Below are positions 26,158-37,587 of a DNA stretch of 64,000 bases, piece by piece; the first letter of the stretch is position 1; every line of letters begins with the position of its first letter. A program made the translations under genes and the position numbers. The notes beneath the pieces were generated by a model. It saw only the letters and a program-made list of their open reading frames with translations. It made no database searches and was not told where the DNA came from. Origin of the DNA: Brachypodius melanocephalos (taxonomy: Eukaryota; Chordata; Aves; Passeriformes; Pycnonotidae); contig VZSR01001685.1 of assembly GCA_013398615.1 (NCBI GenBank), positions 49,055,075-49,119,074 of the forward strand, read 5' to 3'.

Positions 26158-26357
26158 GTTCTGCTGAGGCCAGGGGAAATGCTGGCCTTTGGGATCAGCT
26201 GGCAGCTCTGAGGTGGGTGCAGCAGAGCATCGGCAGCTTCGGGGGTGATCCTGCCCGCGTCGCTCTGGGAGCCGCGCGCGGCGGCGCCGATGTCACCAGC
26301 GCTCACCTGCTCACAGGGACAGCGGGCACAGACCCCTTCAGGAGGCTGCTGTTGATG
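26158..26357 (+). CDS. TG: Thyroglobulin exon 8 of window: ChEL nucleophile-elbow region (no catalytic serine)
   Basis: 200 bases: two bases complete a Gly, then 66 codons, phase 0 out (donor GTGAGT). The peptide contains AGLWDQLAALRWVQQSIG, FGGDPARVALGAARGGADV and TGTDPFRRLLLM. In active cholinesterases FGGDP is followed by a GESAG nucleophile elbow. Here the elbow reads AARGG, so the serine position appears to be Arg (codon 26277-26279), and no esterase activity is expected, as in other thyroglobulins. Ten CpG dinucleotides crowd into 26256-26289, unlike the AT-rich surroundings. The following intron is the one that hosts SLA. Confidence 0.97.
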
Positions 26358-27926
26358 GTGAGTTCCATCCCTGCTTCAGCTGCACCTGCAGTGTGAAAGG
26401 ATGTCGCTACAGAGATGAGGATGCTGCAGTGTGTGGGTGCTGGTTTTGTTTCATCCATACCTTGACAGGGCTGTTATTGCTGTAGTTATTTTTCATCTCA
26501 CCTGTGACTGTTATCTCCAGGAGCTGGATGTTTCACCAGGATGTACAAGAGATGCACTTTGGTGTTTGATTTACTCATAGTAAGAATCCAACTTTCGTCA
26601 CTGTGGTTTTTTGTGTATTATATAAATAACCTTGTTTTGTAACCTGTAGGTACAACAGCTCAGTTTCCATCCCATAAATACGATTGTTGGTCAGCAGCTT
26701 TTAGACCCTGAAACTGATGAGCCCAACTCCCACATGTTAAAGTATCCAGCCTTTTTATCGGATCTTATGACAGATTTCATTTAAAAGAAAAAACAAATTT
26801 CAGAGGATAAAAATCAGTTTACAGATGGGCTTGTTTCCCGTCAGCTTAGACCATTTTCTCAGTCACTCCAATTGATCCATATCCTTACAGCCTTTCCTGT
26901 GCTGAGCCTCAGGACCCTGAGATCAGTTTTGTCAGCATCAATACTGCCATTTATATTCACACTGTCAGATAAGCTCAGTGTGCTCTGAAATGAGGCTTAA
27001 TCACCAGATTTATACATCCAGCAGAAATGGTACTTGGACAAAATGAGGTGTGCTAGCAGTGTTGCCTTGGAACAGTGAGCAATGGAATAGAATTCTTGGT
27101 TCAGGAAGCTGAGGGTCCAATTAAATAAAATAGTGCCTTGAAAATAATGACATCTTAATTCAGTACCTAATTGTTCTTCACTGTGTCCTTGCTTCAGGAA
27201 ACACAACTCGCTTTTTGCATCCCTGTGGCTCAATAACTTTATTTTAATTGCATCGCTCTAATGGGAAAGGCAAGGGAAGTTTCTGAAAATTGATGCTCAT
27301 TAATTGGGGTTTTTTTGTCATTATCAGATAATTCCTCACACAGTTCCTAGATTTTTGCTCAGATTTTGACATAGAATTCAATTTGCTAGAAGACCTAGAG
27401 TCCTTTTCTCTCAATTTCCTCCTACTTTGGAGTCACAAACCCTTTACTGACGTGGCTGAGGATGGGGCCCTGTGAAAACTGTGGCACGACACAATGCAAT
27501 TTAACAGCTGAGCCACTTAGGGAAGGGAAATGTAAGGACCTCTTTGCTTGTTGTTGCTTTTGGAGAGTAGTTCCACATTATATATTTTCTTTTATTAAAA
27601 AAAAAAAGTTTAAACTCATTCTTCCTCCAACAAGAGAACACTGAATAATGGAAAGCAGAAGCAAGTGCAATGAGCAGACAGATGCACCAATTCTTCCCAC
27701 ATTTCTAGTGTTTATACCATTTTTTTTTTCCTGGGACTGTGCAGACCACTCTCTTGGCAAAAGCAGCATCTCCATTGAGTTCAGAGTAGTATTAATTTCT
27801 GATTTCAGAGTAGTGTTAATTATTTATCCTGACAGCCTCACAGTACATTTAGTGTTCTTGTGAAATACAATGACAAAATGAAAAACAAGCAACAACAGCA
27901 GTAGCTTGTAGCTTAAAAATATACTT

Positions 27927-27952
27927 GCTCTCTCTCTCTCTTTTTTTTTTTT
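27927..27952. repeat. (CT)n followed by T-run
   Basis: CT dinucleotides run directly into 13 T. Low complexity; on the + strand it resembles a polypyrimidine tract ahead of TTTAAAG. Confidence 0.85.
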
Positions 27953-29167
27953 CTTTAAAGTGGTGCCAAAGTTGGTTTTTCACTTACATTTCCTGTAAAG
28001 GGATGTGTCTTGTTTTTGTTCAAAGATACCAAAGTCATTAAGTAATTTTAATTTTACTGTAAGAAAGGAGGTGTACACAGACTAGAATCATGAAACTGAG
28101 AATATATACCAGATACACCTTTCCTGAGGGAAAATCCCTCAATGAAGCAACAGAGCTCTTCTGCAGAAGTCAGCTTTGTGCTCTTTGTTTCTGTGTTTGC
28201 TATGAATGATAAAACCATGCTGTTCCTGAGCATGCAGAGAGGAGTGGTGCATGAAACTTCCTTGACTAGAAAATGTACACCTGAAATAGCAAAATGCTTT
28301 TGAGTTTCCTGTGTCTGCCCTATAAGAGCTTTTGTTTGGAACAAATCTGAAAACAGATTGTACAAAATCAGTGCAAAGCTATCATGGGGACTTTTTAGAA
28401 TTTATTTAATCTTTCAGTGGTATGATTAGAAGTAAGTGATATCAGTGGTTATGGTCTTTTTTTAAAATGATTTGACAGCATTAGCCTGGCATTTGACTTC
28501 ATATTTTGATCACTCAATTAATTTACCAGTGTAATTTTGGTGTGATGACTGGATCAATGGTATGGATTGCAGGAGGCTGCAGAGGGTACCTATTTTGGGT
28601 TTCCTCTCCAGGCATTCCTGGTGGGTGTCAAGGGCAGCTCCCAGCCTTTTCCACCCAGTGCAAGGGAAGACAGCAGGTTCCTCCTGGCCATGGAAGCAGA
28701 TCAGACAATAGTGGAAAGAGCAGGTTTATTGCTCTTCTACTGCAGTCAGGTGGAGGGCTCTCTGACATGGACCCTAAATATCCCTGATCCTGGTGATTAG
28801 CTACTGTTTAGATCCACTTTCTTCCCTCTTTTCCCATCTCCTTTTTCCCTCCCTTTACCAGTCTCCTTCCCTCTCAAACCAACCAACCACCTCTTGGTTA
28901 CTTTTTTCATGATGCCAGTTTTGCTACATCCCTACCCTAATGTTGTACTTCTGATGCCATTTCACAGGTAATGTCAGATTTGTATAAAATCACCTGGGGG
29001 CTGTCATCTCTTGCAATCTCGTGTTTCCCAAAAGCTCCCCAATAAAGTCTTTCAGTTAATTGTAAAAATGGCCAGACCTCACAGAATTTCCCCGTAACCA
29101 TCTGTGAAATCCAGCACATTTAATTAGTTTTTGTCACTTTATCATGTCATTACTGTGAGGATGACAG

Positions 29168-29316
29168 AGTGTCTGCACAGGTCACCCAGGGAGGTTGTGG
29201 AGTCTCCATCCTGGATGGAGATATTCCAAAGCCATCTGGACATGTAAATGGCTCAAGGTGGCCCTGGTGAAACAGGAGTTGGATCAGGAGGTGCCTGGGA
29301 ACCCTTTCCACGCTGA
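29168..29316 (+). mobile_element. CR1 LINE fragment
   Basis: Contains CACCCAGGGAGGTTGTGGAGTCTCCATCCTGGATGGAGATATTCCAAAGCCATCTGGA, which follows the CR1 3' region order. The usual ATTCTGTG end is not recognisable, so the piece is truncated at both ends. Confidence 0.75.
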
Positions 29317-29844
29317 ATTGGTCAGTGATTGTCGAACCTGTCAATGTCAGAACAACTTATCCCCTTCTCACAGTGTCCGAGTGCTGCCAATTTTGTGGGC
29401 TCTGGAATTCTTTTGTCACCTTCCATCCAAAATACCTTCTGGCACTGGCATTGCAAGGCTGGGTGCTTGTACTAGTTGCACACCAGGTTTTCCATTTTCT
29501 AAAAACAACACAAAGTAACTACTGAATATTATTTTAATGAATAAATACAAGTCATGACTTAGAAATCTGAAATGCTTCCCATATACATTTCATGGATAAA
29601 ATGCGGTCACCATAACGTATTGATTATCAGTAACAGTAATTAGATTATACAAATGCCTAGAGTTCCTGAGTGTGTTTTGTTTTTTGGAGTTCAATGTTTA
29701 CCAGCCAAATTACATGCATCCTTTAAGTCCTGAAATATGTTTAAACAGGCTGTGAAATATTTTGATCTCTGAACCTTTCTTGCTAGCACAAATGGCCTGA
29801 TACAAGATCTGAAGAGCACATAGGTTTGTCTTAAGAGGTGTTTA

Positions 29845-29861
29845 TACATATATATATATAA
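29845..29861. repeat. (TA)n microsatellite
   Basis: Short ACATATATATATATATA run in AT-rich intron. Confidence 0.75.
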
Positions 29862-31185
29862 AAACCTCTCCAATTCTCTATTTCTCTAAACCTTCATTAT
29901 TCAAATTTGTGCAAAGAGGTACAAGGGAATATTGGATTGAAACTATCTCAGCTTGAGAGCATAGGTTGCAGCATTTTACACACTCAGACAAGAGTGATTG
30001 CTTGGTTTAGAAAGCAATCACAAGCAGGTTCAAAGGAAAATGCTACTTGCTCTTTTATCGATTAGAAAATGATACATGCCTGTAAAAAAATAAATGAAAT
30101 TTCAGAAAACCCTCTAATCCTTAAGTGGTTTGATGGAAAGTGTAATTACTATATGACATAACTCTTGTCAGGCAAGAAATTAGGAAAAATCTCTAACATC
30201 CACTGTTACTGATTTGTTCCCTTAGTTTAATTATTTTAAAAGCTGCTATTAATATAAATATTATACATAAATATGTGGCTGACTTCAGAAGTCAAAGTAA
30301 AAATATCTCCCTGTACACATAAAAGGTCACACCTTTGCAAGCCAACCTTTGCAGTTAGGCACAATATCATCACATCTTACTTTTTAATTAAACACCCCTT
30401 TGTTTAATTAAACTTTTTATCTGCTTTCCTATGAGCAGCTGAGTTACATGTTTGAATATGTATGAACTCCCATCTCAGGTATAAGCAGGACTTGCTTTTC
30501 TCGGTGAATTCAGCCTGTTCTTAATTTTGTGACTATTTTATGACACTGCAGGCCATTGCCAGCAAGTGAATTAAATGCTACTTGTAAAGTCAGTGATTTT
30601 AATTTTTTCTCCTAAAAGATAAGTATGGAGTCACTATAATCAGGTGTTTCTTGGATGCTGGATGTTTGATACTTTCATGGGGTTATTGATGTCTCTCTGA
30701 CCCATTCTTGATGACAATGGATAAGTTTATCTTCAGAATAAAAATGCTCCTTTTTCAGTGTAGATAGGTTCTGTAAAAAAGGTTTTCAGCCTTGTTGAGA
30801 ATACCAGAGTAAGATTTAATTTAAGTTCTTGAGCTGCAGTTAGTCCTTCCCTCTGCAGTCATCTCTATACAATGCTGGGCATCACCCATGCTGAAGAGTC
30901 ACCTGCACCACTTGGCTTTTGTCTTAGAGTCTGTCTCAGTTTATCTGCTTGAGAACCAGTTCTGGTGCACTGGGGACATTCCCAGCATATGCCATGGTTG
31001 AGATAGCACCCTTGAGAAAGTCTCTGATTAAAATTCAGAAAAGGAAATGCAGAAGCACTGCTGGCATTTGGTCACCAGCTTAGCTGATTGTATTTCTCAG
31101 CTGCAGAAGGACAGGAAAGACCACAGGACGCTCTGGTTTCCCTTCTAACTCGTCAGTTTGTGGCTTTTTCCTGTTTGTCTTATGT

Positions 31186-31405
31186 TTAGTCATCATAGTA
31201 TGTAGCTGGCAAGTGGAGGGCACTCTTACGTTTGCTCCCTGTGTATATGAGAGATTGGGATTTCTTCTTTCTGGCACTTGCAAATGAAGCATTGTCATCC
31301 TCAGTCAGGGAGAGGTAGGAAGCGATGCTTTCCCTCAGGCCATAGCTGAGGCAAGAGTCATCCATTGCTGCCAAGGTGCTTTTGGTATCTTCAGTCGCTT
31401 CCAGC
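31186..31405 (-). CDS. SLA: SLA coding exon 7: C-terminal CBL-binding tail and stop
   Basis: 220 bases: one base completes Arg206, then 72 codons (residues 207-278) and TAA at 31186-31188. The acceptor on the minus strand is TTCTTTTAAAG. The tail contains SYGLRESIASYLSL, identical in human SLAP as I recall it, then a basic KKKSQSLIYTGSKRKS stretch and an acidic-aromatic end ATYYDD. The first dozen residues (LEATEDTKSTLA) are much less conserved. In mammals this tail binds CBL and so couples the adaptor to receptor degradation. The exon continues as 3' UTR below 31186, of unknown length. Confidence 0.96.
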
Positions 31406-32336
31406 CTTTAAAAGAACAAAATTTTGTTACCATTTCAGCTACTTGGACTGAACCTCTTGGGATAATATTAACAGTTGTCAAATCTAATAACGTTGGTTTT
31501 GTTGCATAAAAAACATTTCTGCCTCATAAATCACCAAGCATTTCTGTCGCTTAGCATTTCTCCAAAAACAGTACAACAGTAATATATAAATGTTTTTTGG
31601 CACTTGAAAAGGAAGTATCATCTATGTTCTCTTCTTAATCTGTAGGAAAAATGATCTCAATACTGCACAGAATTTTTTTGCTTTCATAAGCACATGAATG
31701 TTTTGTGAAGGAAGAGTGGTGGAGGGAAATTTACCTTTCAAAAGTAAAAGGTGCTTTTGTTTCTGAGGGTGGTTGTTTCCCCAGCTTCTGAAACCTGACC
31801 TACTTTCTCTTGTGGCAGTTGTGATATTAGAAATCTCCTGAATTGGGCTGTGTGTCGAGAGAGACACAACAGGAAAGGTTTATTCTTGGACAAAGTGTTC
31901 ATCGCACCTGTGCTGCTTCCTGGGGGTGTGAAAAAGGGGGAGCCACTTCTGCCTGCCACACTCACCTGTGAGCCACTGCACATCCGTGGGGATGGATCAG
32001 CAGGGCTGGATGTCACTGGGCTGTGTGACCCAGCTCTTACTCCTGCCCCTTGCTGAAAGGACTCAGGAGTCCCAAAGGGACTGAACACATGGGTAGATGG
32101 ATAGGAGAAATGATTGAAGGCTATCTAGAGTTTCTTTCAAAGTAAAATCTAGATTATTAGTTAGAGAGCTGGGCATTCACTTTTCATGGGTTAGCTTGAT
32201 GTCAGATTGCCCAAGCTTTAAAACTGCTTTCAGGAGAAGGAAATAAATAGCTATGTCTTCTGTGTTGCAAGTACAAGTATATACACAGCTGGGAAACACC
32301 CCTGTTGTTTCTGGCAGCCTGTGCTGTGTGTGGTAC
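31406..32336. other. SLA intron 6
   Basis: A 931-base intron between the split Arg206 codon halves (AG/GTACCA donor, AAAG acceptor on minus). No repeat recognised. Confidence 0.8.
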
Positions 32337-32469
32337 CTGTGAATGTTTCTCCAGTTGAAATTTTTATTCCGCATCACCACAGGAGGGACTGGATTCATCA
32401 CGGTGTTGTTGTTAGTGCACTGGGTGAGACAAGGTGTTGTAAGGACACAGCAGAGACCATCAGCAACTT
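32337..32469 (-). CDS. SLA: SLA coding exon 6: end of SH2 and start of C-terminal region
   Basis: 133 bases: two bases complete Glu162, 43 codons, then AG of a split Arg206. The peptide begins EVADGLCCVLTTPCLTQ, the last helix and strand of the SLA SH2 domain. A diverged Asn-rich linker follows (CTNNNTVMNPVPP), then NWRNIHR, corresponding to human DWRRVSR. Acceptor TTCCTGCCCAG and donor GTACCA on the minus strand. Confidence 0.95.
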
Positions 32470-34396
32470 CTGGGCAGGAAAATGAATACACAGACAGTTA
32501 ATCTTTGCTTACCGTTTTCTTTCCCTGGTGCATGTTCAAATAAACAGTTTTGGATTCAGCAGTAGCAGTCAAAAATTGTGTGTTCTCAGCAAGAAGACAG
32601 TAATACAGGCTTAATTTTTTCCTTTCCTTATACCTTTGCCTTCTGTTTTTTTGTTGGGTATATTTCATACAGTACATGTGAGGAACTGAGACACAGAAAG
32701 ACAAAGTGACTTGCTCAAAGACTAGAAAGAATTTTATGACAGAGCAGAAACTTAAATCCAATTTTTCTGAGCCCTCAGTGAGTTCTGCTTTGCTTCCTAT
32801 TGTCTCAGCCATGCAAACAGAGTGTAAAAAAGATCAAATTGGATTGTGTGCATACTTACTCTTTTGTGGAACACGACTGTGGAATGAATTGAGGTTCACA
32901 TGTTACTTTCATCAATGTTTCTGTGCTCTACTCTTTTCTTGTTCCACCAGGAACATCACAGATATTCTCTGCCCAAGTAGAGAACATGGCTAAATGCTGA
33001 TGTTCTATGACTCTGAGTCTTACTTCATGGTGAGATTCTGTATCTTCTCACGGTGGGGGAAGGAGGAGACCTAAATCTAACTGTGTCTCCTCTTACACTT
33101 ATAACCCATAACCCAAGTAAAAATGTTAATTGTTACAAGTTTTGGGCTCTGCCCCAGCCCAGATTTTAGGCTTCAATGATTTCCTTCTTTCTAAATGGTG
33201 AAAGGTGTCAACCAGTTAACATGTAAATCCATATATATATGCTGTCCAAATTCTTCCTCCTCTCTTTGTATGGTTGGACTTGAAAGATTCATTTGCTTGT
33301 TTTGAATGTGAATGACTCTTCTCCTCAATTCATCAGTGTACTCTTTGGCCATCACACTTTTTCTTTTACCTGTGAAATACTTTGGTATGGTAATTTCACA
33401 CTTTTAAAATTACAGAGTACCTGTTGCTGTTAAAGATCAGAACCTATTGTGCTCTTGTAGCTTTTAGGCAATTAGTTTTCTGCAATTTCCTTCCTCATTT
33501 TAGAAAGTTCTCATTGCAATGCATGATAACTGCAGCCACTTAATTGTGTCATTTGTCAAGTTACCTTTCTGACACAGGTTACATTGTCATAAATCTGGAA
33601 AACTGTCATTGAAAAAGGTGTCATGCACTGGACTGACATTAGTAACAGTGACAACTGACTCTGCAATTGAGCTAACAGCTTGAGCCTCTTGATATAAGTA
33701 ATGCTGATAAATTCCTGCAATATGCTTGTTCTAAAGTGATAGGGAAGCTGCTTACAACATTTCTGAAAATTTTCTGCTGCAGATAAGGTTGTGTGCTATA
33801 GTGGTTCTTTAAGGAAACGTAAATAGAGAAGCTGGTGTTGCATGCCCTGAAGCTATCTGCCTGCCTAAACGGCAAATAAATGAATGGCAGACACCTTCAT
33901 GTTGGCAAAGAGAGTCAGCCAGGAGTTGCAATCTGTTTCTGGAGCCCAGAACTATGGGTATATGGCTTCTGTACAGCTGAATGTTTTTGTATGGTCACAC
34001 TTTGGCTTTAGGTGTGCTCTGAGAGGGGCTGGGCATCCGTCACCTGTCCTGACTTCCAAACTGCGTTTGAAAGTTCTCTAGGGAACCACTAGACCCTGGT
34101 GTTTGGCTCAAACAGTGTTATTGGTGTGGCTATACAATGTCCTACACAATAGCATAGAAAACATCAATACAGGCAGAACCCATCTGGCCTTATTTAGCTG
34201 AGTCCTTGTATTCATTTCAGTAATACTGTTAAGATGAAAAATAAAGTAAAATATATAATCCAAAATTTTTTCATTGCTTGTTCTGTGGCAGAATTTGCAA
34301 GTCTTAGGCAAAGGCAAAACTTATTGTTTTGGACCTTTGATAGATAGTTTTTACAGTTTCCAGTGGAAAATACATGTTTTCTGCACTTATTTTTAC
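32470..34396. other. SLA intron 5
   Basis: A 1.9-kb intron on the minus strand, donor GTAAAA and acceptor CTGCCCAG. AT-rich, with chance open frames only. Confidence 0.8.
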
Positions 34397-34528
34397 CTGA
34401 GTAGTGATTGACAAGGTCTTCAAGGCACTGGAAGGTTTGTCGTGGACTGATGTAATACCAATTATTGGGGAGGCGGAAGATCCTGTAATGTTTCACTTGC
34501 CTGTGCCTCACTGACAAGGAATATAACC
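34397..34528 (-). CDS. SLA: SLA coding exon 5: SH2 domain core
   Basis: 132 bases: two bases complete Gly118, 43 codons, one carry-over base. The peptide includes YSLSVRHRQVKHYRIFRLPN, WYYISPRQTF and CLEDLVNHYS. This block is nearly identical to human SLAP. HYRI carries the His of the SH2 phosphotyrosine pocket (betaD), while the FLVR-type Arg is in the preceding exon. An open frame runs on upstream of the acceptor (CTCTCTCTGCAG), but that part is intronic. Confidence 0.97.
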
Positions 34529-36071
34529 CTGCAGAGAGAGAAGAACTAATTATACCGAGGTAGGGTGGCACTTCTGCCTGGGTATCTGTAACAGAATAAA
34601 ATATCTGTAAGATGTGGTGCCATGACTCAAAATAGCTCAGCTCAGAAAGAGCTGAAAAAACCTGAGTGGCCACCTTAAATAGTACTTTTACTTTATATAT
34701 ATACATAAATATAATAAAGAGTACAATGTGACCTGAGATTTTGGTTGAATTTAAATTTGTGGTGTGCTTTTCCTTTATTATTGCTGGCATGAGATCTTTT
34801 GAAATGGTGTAAAGGAAATAGGCCTTTACAGAAGTCATTTGCCTTCCACTGAACAGGGAGATCAGACTCAGGCTGGTATTCTGATTTAGTCAGCTTTGAG
34901 TAATGCAGTAGCTGGGACCTGATAATGCAGTCATGGCAGGAGATGACCACTTGGATTTTTCTTTTTCTTTGTTTAGAACTGTTCTGCAGCGTTTATTGGC
35001 AAGGACTGAATGCCAATCCTAAATTTCTTTGACTTTAGTATAGATATTAAGAAAGTAATCGGCCTGTGGTATGCAAGAGGTCAGAACAGATGAGGTATTA
35101 TTCCCTTTTATCTGTAGTGCCATGATAGAATGTGTTCTGGTGCTTCAGAAAAGGAAGACAGCCCATTGCACATGGGAGATTTGTTCAGCCTGGAGAAGAG
35201 CAGACTGAGGGGAGACCTTATTGCTGTATTCAGCTCCCTCAGGAGAGGCAGCAGAAGGGCAGGCACTCATCTCTTATCTCTGGTGACCAGTGGCAAGACC
35301 CGAGAGAATGGCCTGAAGCTGTGTCAGGGGAAATTTAGGTTGGATAGCAGGAAAAGGTTATTGCCCCAGAGGGTATTTGGGCCCTGGAAGAGGCTCCCCA
35401 GGGGAGTGGTCACAGCACTAAACTTGGCAGAATTCAGGAAGGGTTTGGACAATGCTCTCAGGCACATGGTGGGATTCTTGGAGTGGTCCTGTGCAGGGCC
35501 AGGAGCTGGACTCAGTGATCCCTGTAGGTCCCTTCCAACTCAGGACATTCTGTGATTCTGTTTCTGTGTCCCCATTGAAGAAAATAAAAGTGAAAAGTTG
35601 GTACAGTATGATTCCCATGTAGCAAAAGAAAGAAAATAAAATTGAAGGCCAGTCATTTTTAAAAATAAACAAAAGACCTCCATCCTTTGTATAATAAGCA
35701 CATTTATCTGCCACCCCCACTGCTTGGTGAGCATTTTACAACTTCTTGAATCGACCAAGGCAAAGCTGTGACTTCTCCTTCATTGAAAGTCCCACTGCCT
35801 CATAAGGTTTGCATGCAACCAATAATAGTGTTTAAACAACTGTGTCTTGTTTGTGCTGATGCCTGTGGAACTTTCCATGGCCATCAATAACCCTGTTTCC
35901 AGTAGGTGACTGGTAAAGGCTGGCACACTGCACTGGGTGCCTTTGCCTTCCCATTATATACCTTTTCTGGTTTTGGACCGATCCATGTGAAGCAGGACAA
36001 AGGAGTGAATTAAAGAGCTGTAGAACTGCTAATGTCTGAGATCAAGAGAGAAAAAATCTATATTGTTTTAC
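34529..36071. other. SLA intron 4
   Basis: A 1.5-kb intron; its main content is a roughly 435-base CR1 insertion (about 35128-35562) lying antisense to SLA. Confidence 0.85.
35128..35562 (+). mobile_element. CR1 LINE, about 435-base 3' copy
   Basis: The longest CR1 in the window. It encodes a fragment of the end of the CR1 reverse-transcriptase ORF (FSLEKSRLRGDLIAVFSSLR), continues through GCAGGAAAAGGTTATTGCCC and TGGTCACAGCACTAAACTTGGCAGAATTCAGGAAG, and ends GTCCCTTCCAACTCAGGACATTCTGTGATTCTG. It is 5'-truncated as usual for CR1 and lies in SLA intron 4 antisense to SLA. The open frame 35130-35555 is this remnant, not a host gene. Confidence 0.93.
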
Positions 36072-36175
36072 CTTTCCTAGTTTCGCTCTCTCTGATCATG
36101 AAGGAGCCAACCTTGGTGTTGGGTAGCTGTAGAAGTTCCTCTGCTTTTTCTCTTCCCAGCCCTTCAAATAACCAG
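36072..36175 (-). CDS. SLA: SLA coding exon 4: start of SH2 domain
   Basis: 104 bases: one base completes Gly83, 34 codons, one carry-over base. The peptide begins WLFEGLGREKAEELLQLPN and continues TKVGSFMIRESETRK. GSFMIRES is the SH2 betaB strand, and its Arg is the phosphotyrosine-binding residue. The acceptor TGCTTCACAG and donor GTAAAA are on the minus strand. Confidence 0.97.
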
Positions 36176-37500
36176 CTGTGAAGCAGGAAAAAACAAATTC
36201 TGAAATTTGGACACCAGTGAAACAGTGAGCAGCATGTGGCTGTGAAAGTGCTGCATTAGCCAGGAAAAGTGACTTCAAAAATAACACTGCGGCTTTCTAT
36301 AGTTATTCTCTCAACTACATTCAGGCATATTTCCCCAGTTTATGGAGAAAATTTTGCTGGTTTTGAATTCCATTAACCTTTGTGAGGTTAAGAAAAGAGT
36401 AATAAGGTTTGGACTTATTAGGGAAAACAAAACTTTTTGAGCTGCTTTGATCTGTATTGCTGGGGACAGATTCCTGTGGTATATTGATGACATCTGTGGC
36501 ATTAGTTAAACCTCTCCTTTTCATTAAAACCACTTTTGTTAACCCCAAATTGTGTCATAAATAAACCCCAAATAAGTTACAATTATTTTGATTCTTCTAG
36601 GGACCAGTTCAACCATCTTAGTTAATGGGCTTTGTGGAAAAGGGAGAGTGGAATTAGTTCTACAAATTTTCACCATAATTTGGTGCACAGCCAGTGTCTC
36701 ACCACGTATCTGGGCTTGCTCAGCCATTCTAGAGTTACTGGCATTCTATTTTAAACTTGTTCTCATCTGTTTGATCCAGTCTGCTGTCATTGAAGTTTCA
36801 GACAGTAACTTCCATTACCCCACCTCTGTGCCCTGCCTTTGGGAAAGCATTGCTGTTTCAGGAGGATGTAAAAGAATGTTAAAATTTAAGCACTTGCATA
36901 GTTCACAGTGACATTCACAGTTCATATCCTTAAAATTAAACAGGTATGAAAACATTTGCCAGAAAACTTTTAAGTGTGTGCTTTAATGGTTTGGGTTGTT
37001 TTTTTTTTTCTTGAGTGGTGTCTATGGCAACAAGAAATGTCTGAAATTTCCTTAGCTCTTCCAGTGAGAAAGTTTACATTCCTGAATGACTTATTAGCAT
37101 TTCTATTTGTTCTTTTGGCCTGTTTTCCATGGGCAAACCTAGCTAAAATTTTTACTCTGTACAAATATTAAAAATCCATCCTAAATAGGCTCTCTTCATC
37201 AATGTCTTTAGAGCTAGAGATCAGTCCATGCAACAGATGTATGTTAAATATCTTACATGCAATTTGAGGTGGTTTTGGCTCTTTCCAAGATTTAAAAGGA
37301 GGATTTTCCTTTTTACTTAGTCTAAATTTATATGTGGATTTGATGTTCTGAGTTTTCAAAAGTTGTATTTTAGATTGTCAATAAATAAAATTTCTGTCTG
37401 TCAAGTTCCTATTGGCATTATTTGGACTATGACTCTGAGTAATCAGAGGAGAATATGTGAAAATGTGATGTTGAGAGGCAATGGAAATGCATTTACTTAC
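36176..37500. other. SLA intron 3
   Basis: A 1.3-kb AT-rich intron with no recognised repeat. Short open frames on both strands look like chance. Confidence 0.8.
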
Positions 37501-37587
37501 CCATGATAAACCTTTGCTACATATTTTCCTGGAATATAGTTTTCTCGACCTGTTGTAAGGGAATGGACTCTCCACCATCCTCCTTCA
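37501..37587 (-). CDS. SLA: SLA coding exon 3: second half of SH3 domain
   Basis: 87 bases: one base completes Asp54, 28 codons, GG of Gly83. The peptide reads EGGWWRVHSLTTGRENYIPG then KYVAKVYHG. GGWW is the SH3 WW pair and NYIPGKYV the terminal SPSNYV-like strand that closes the peptide groove. Human SLAP has EGGWWKAISLSTGRESYIPG here, so the exon is securely placed. Confidence 0.96.

Larger units (their letters stand above)
26358..31185. other. Host intron downstream of SLA, including its 3' UTR
   Basis: AT-rich non-coding DNA. The part just below 31186 must hold the SLA 3' UTR, read on the minus strand. I found no AATAAA on the minus strand close to the stop, only ATTAAA variants (for example near 30226, 30384, 30402, 30598 and 30814), so I do not call the poly(A) site. 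It also contains a CT/T tract (27927-27952), a 17-base direct repeat (27780 and 27804), a CR1 piece (29168-29316) and a TA repeat (29845-29861). Confidence 0.7.

Noticed and set aside
27927..27961. Strong-looking polypyrimidine tract ending TTTAAAG, like a splice acceptor in the host intron
   Set aside because: No TG homology follows it and TG exons 8 and 9 already join in frame. Best explained as a CT/T simple repeat.
34529..34838. Upstream extension of the open frame containing SLA exon 5
   Set aside because: The SLA homology begins exactly at a CTCTCTGCAG acceptor at 34528. Upstream residues do not match SLA and the preceding coding exon joins in phase.
35130..35555. 141-residue open frame
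   Set aside because: This is the decayed end of a CR1 element, not a host gene; sequence continues into the CR1 tail.
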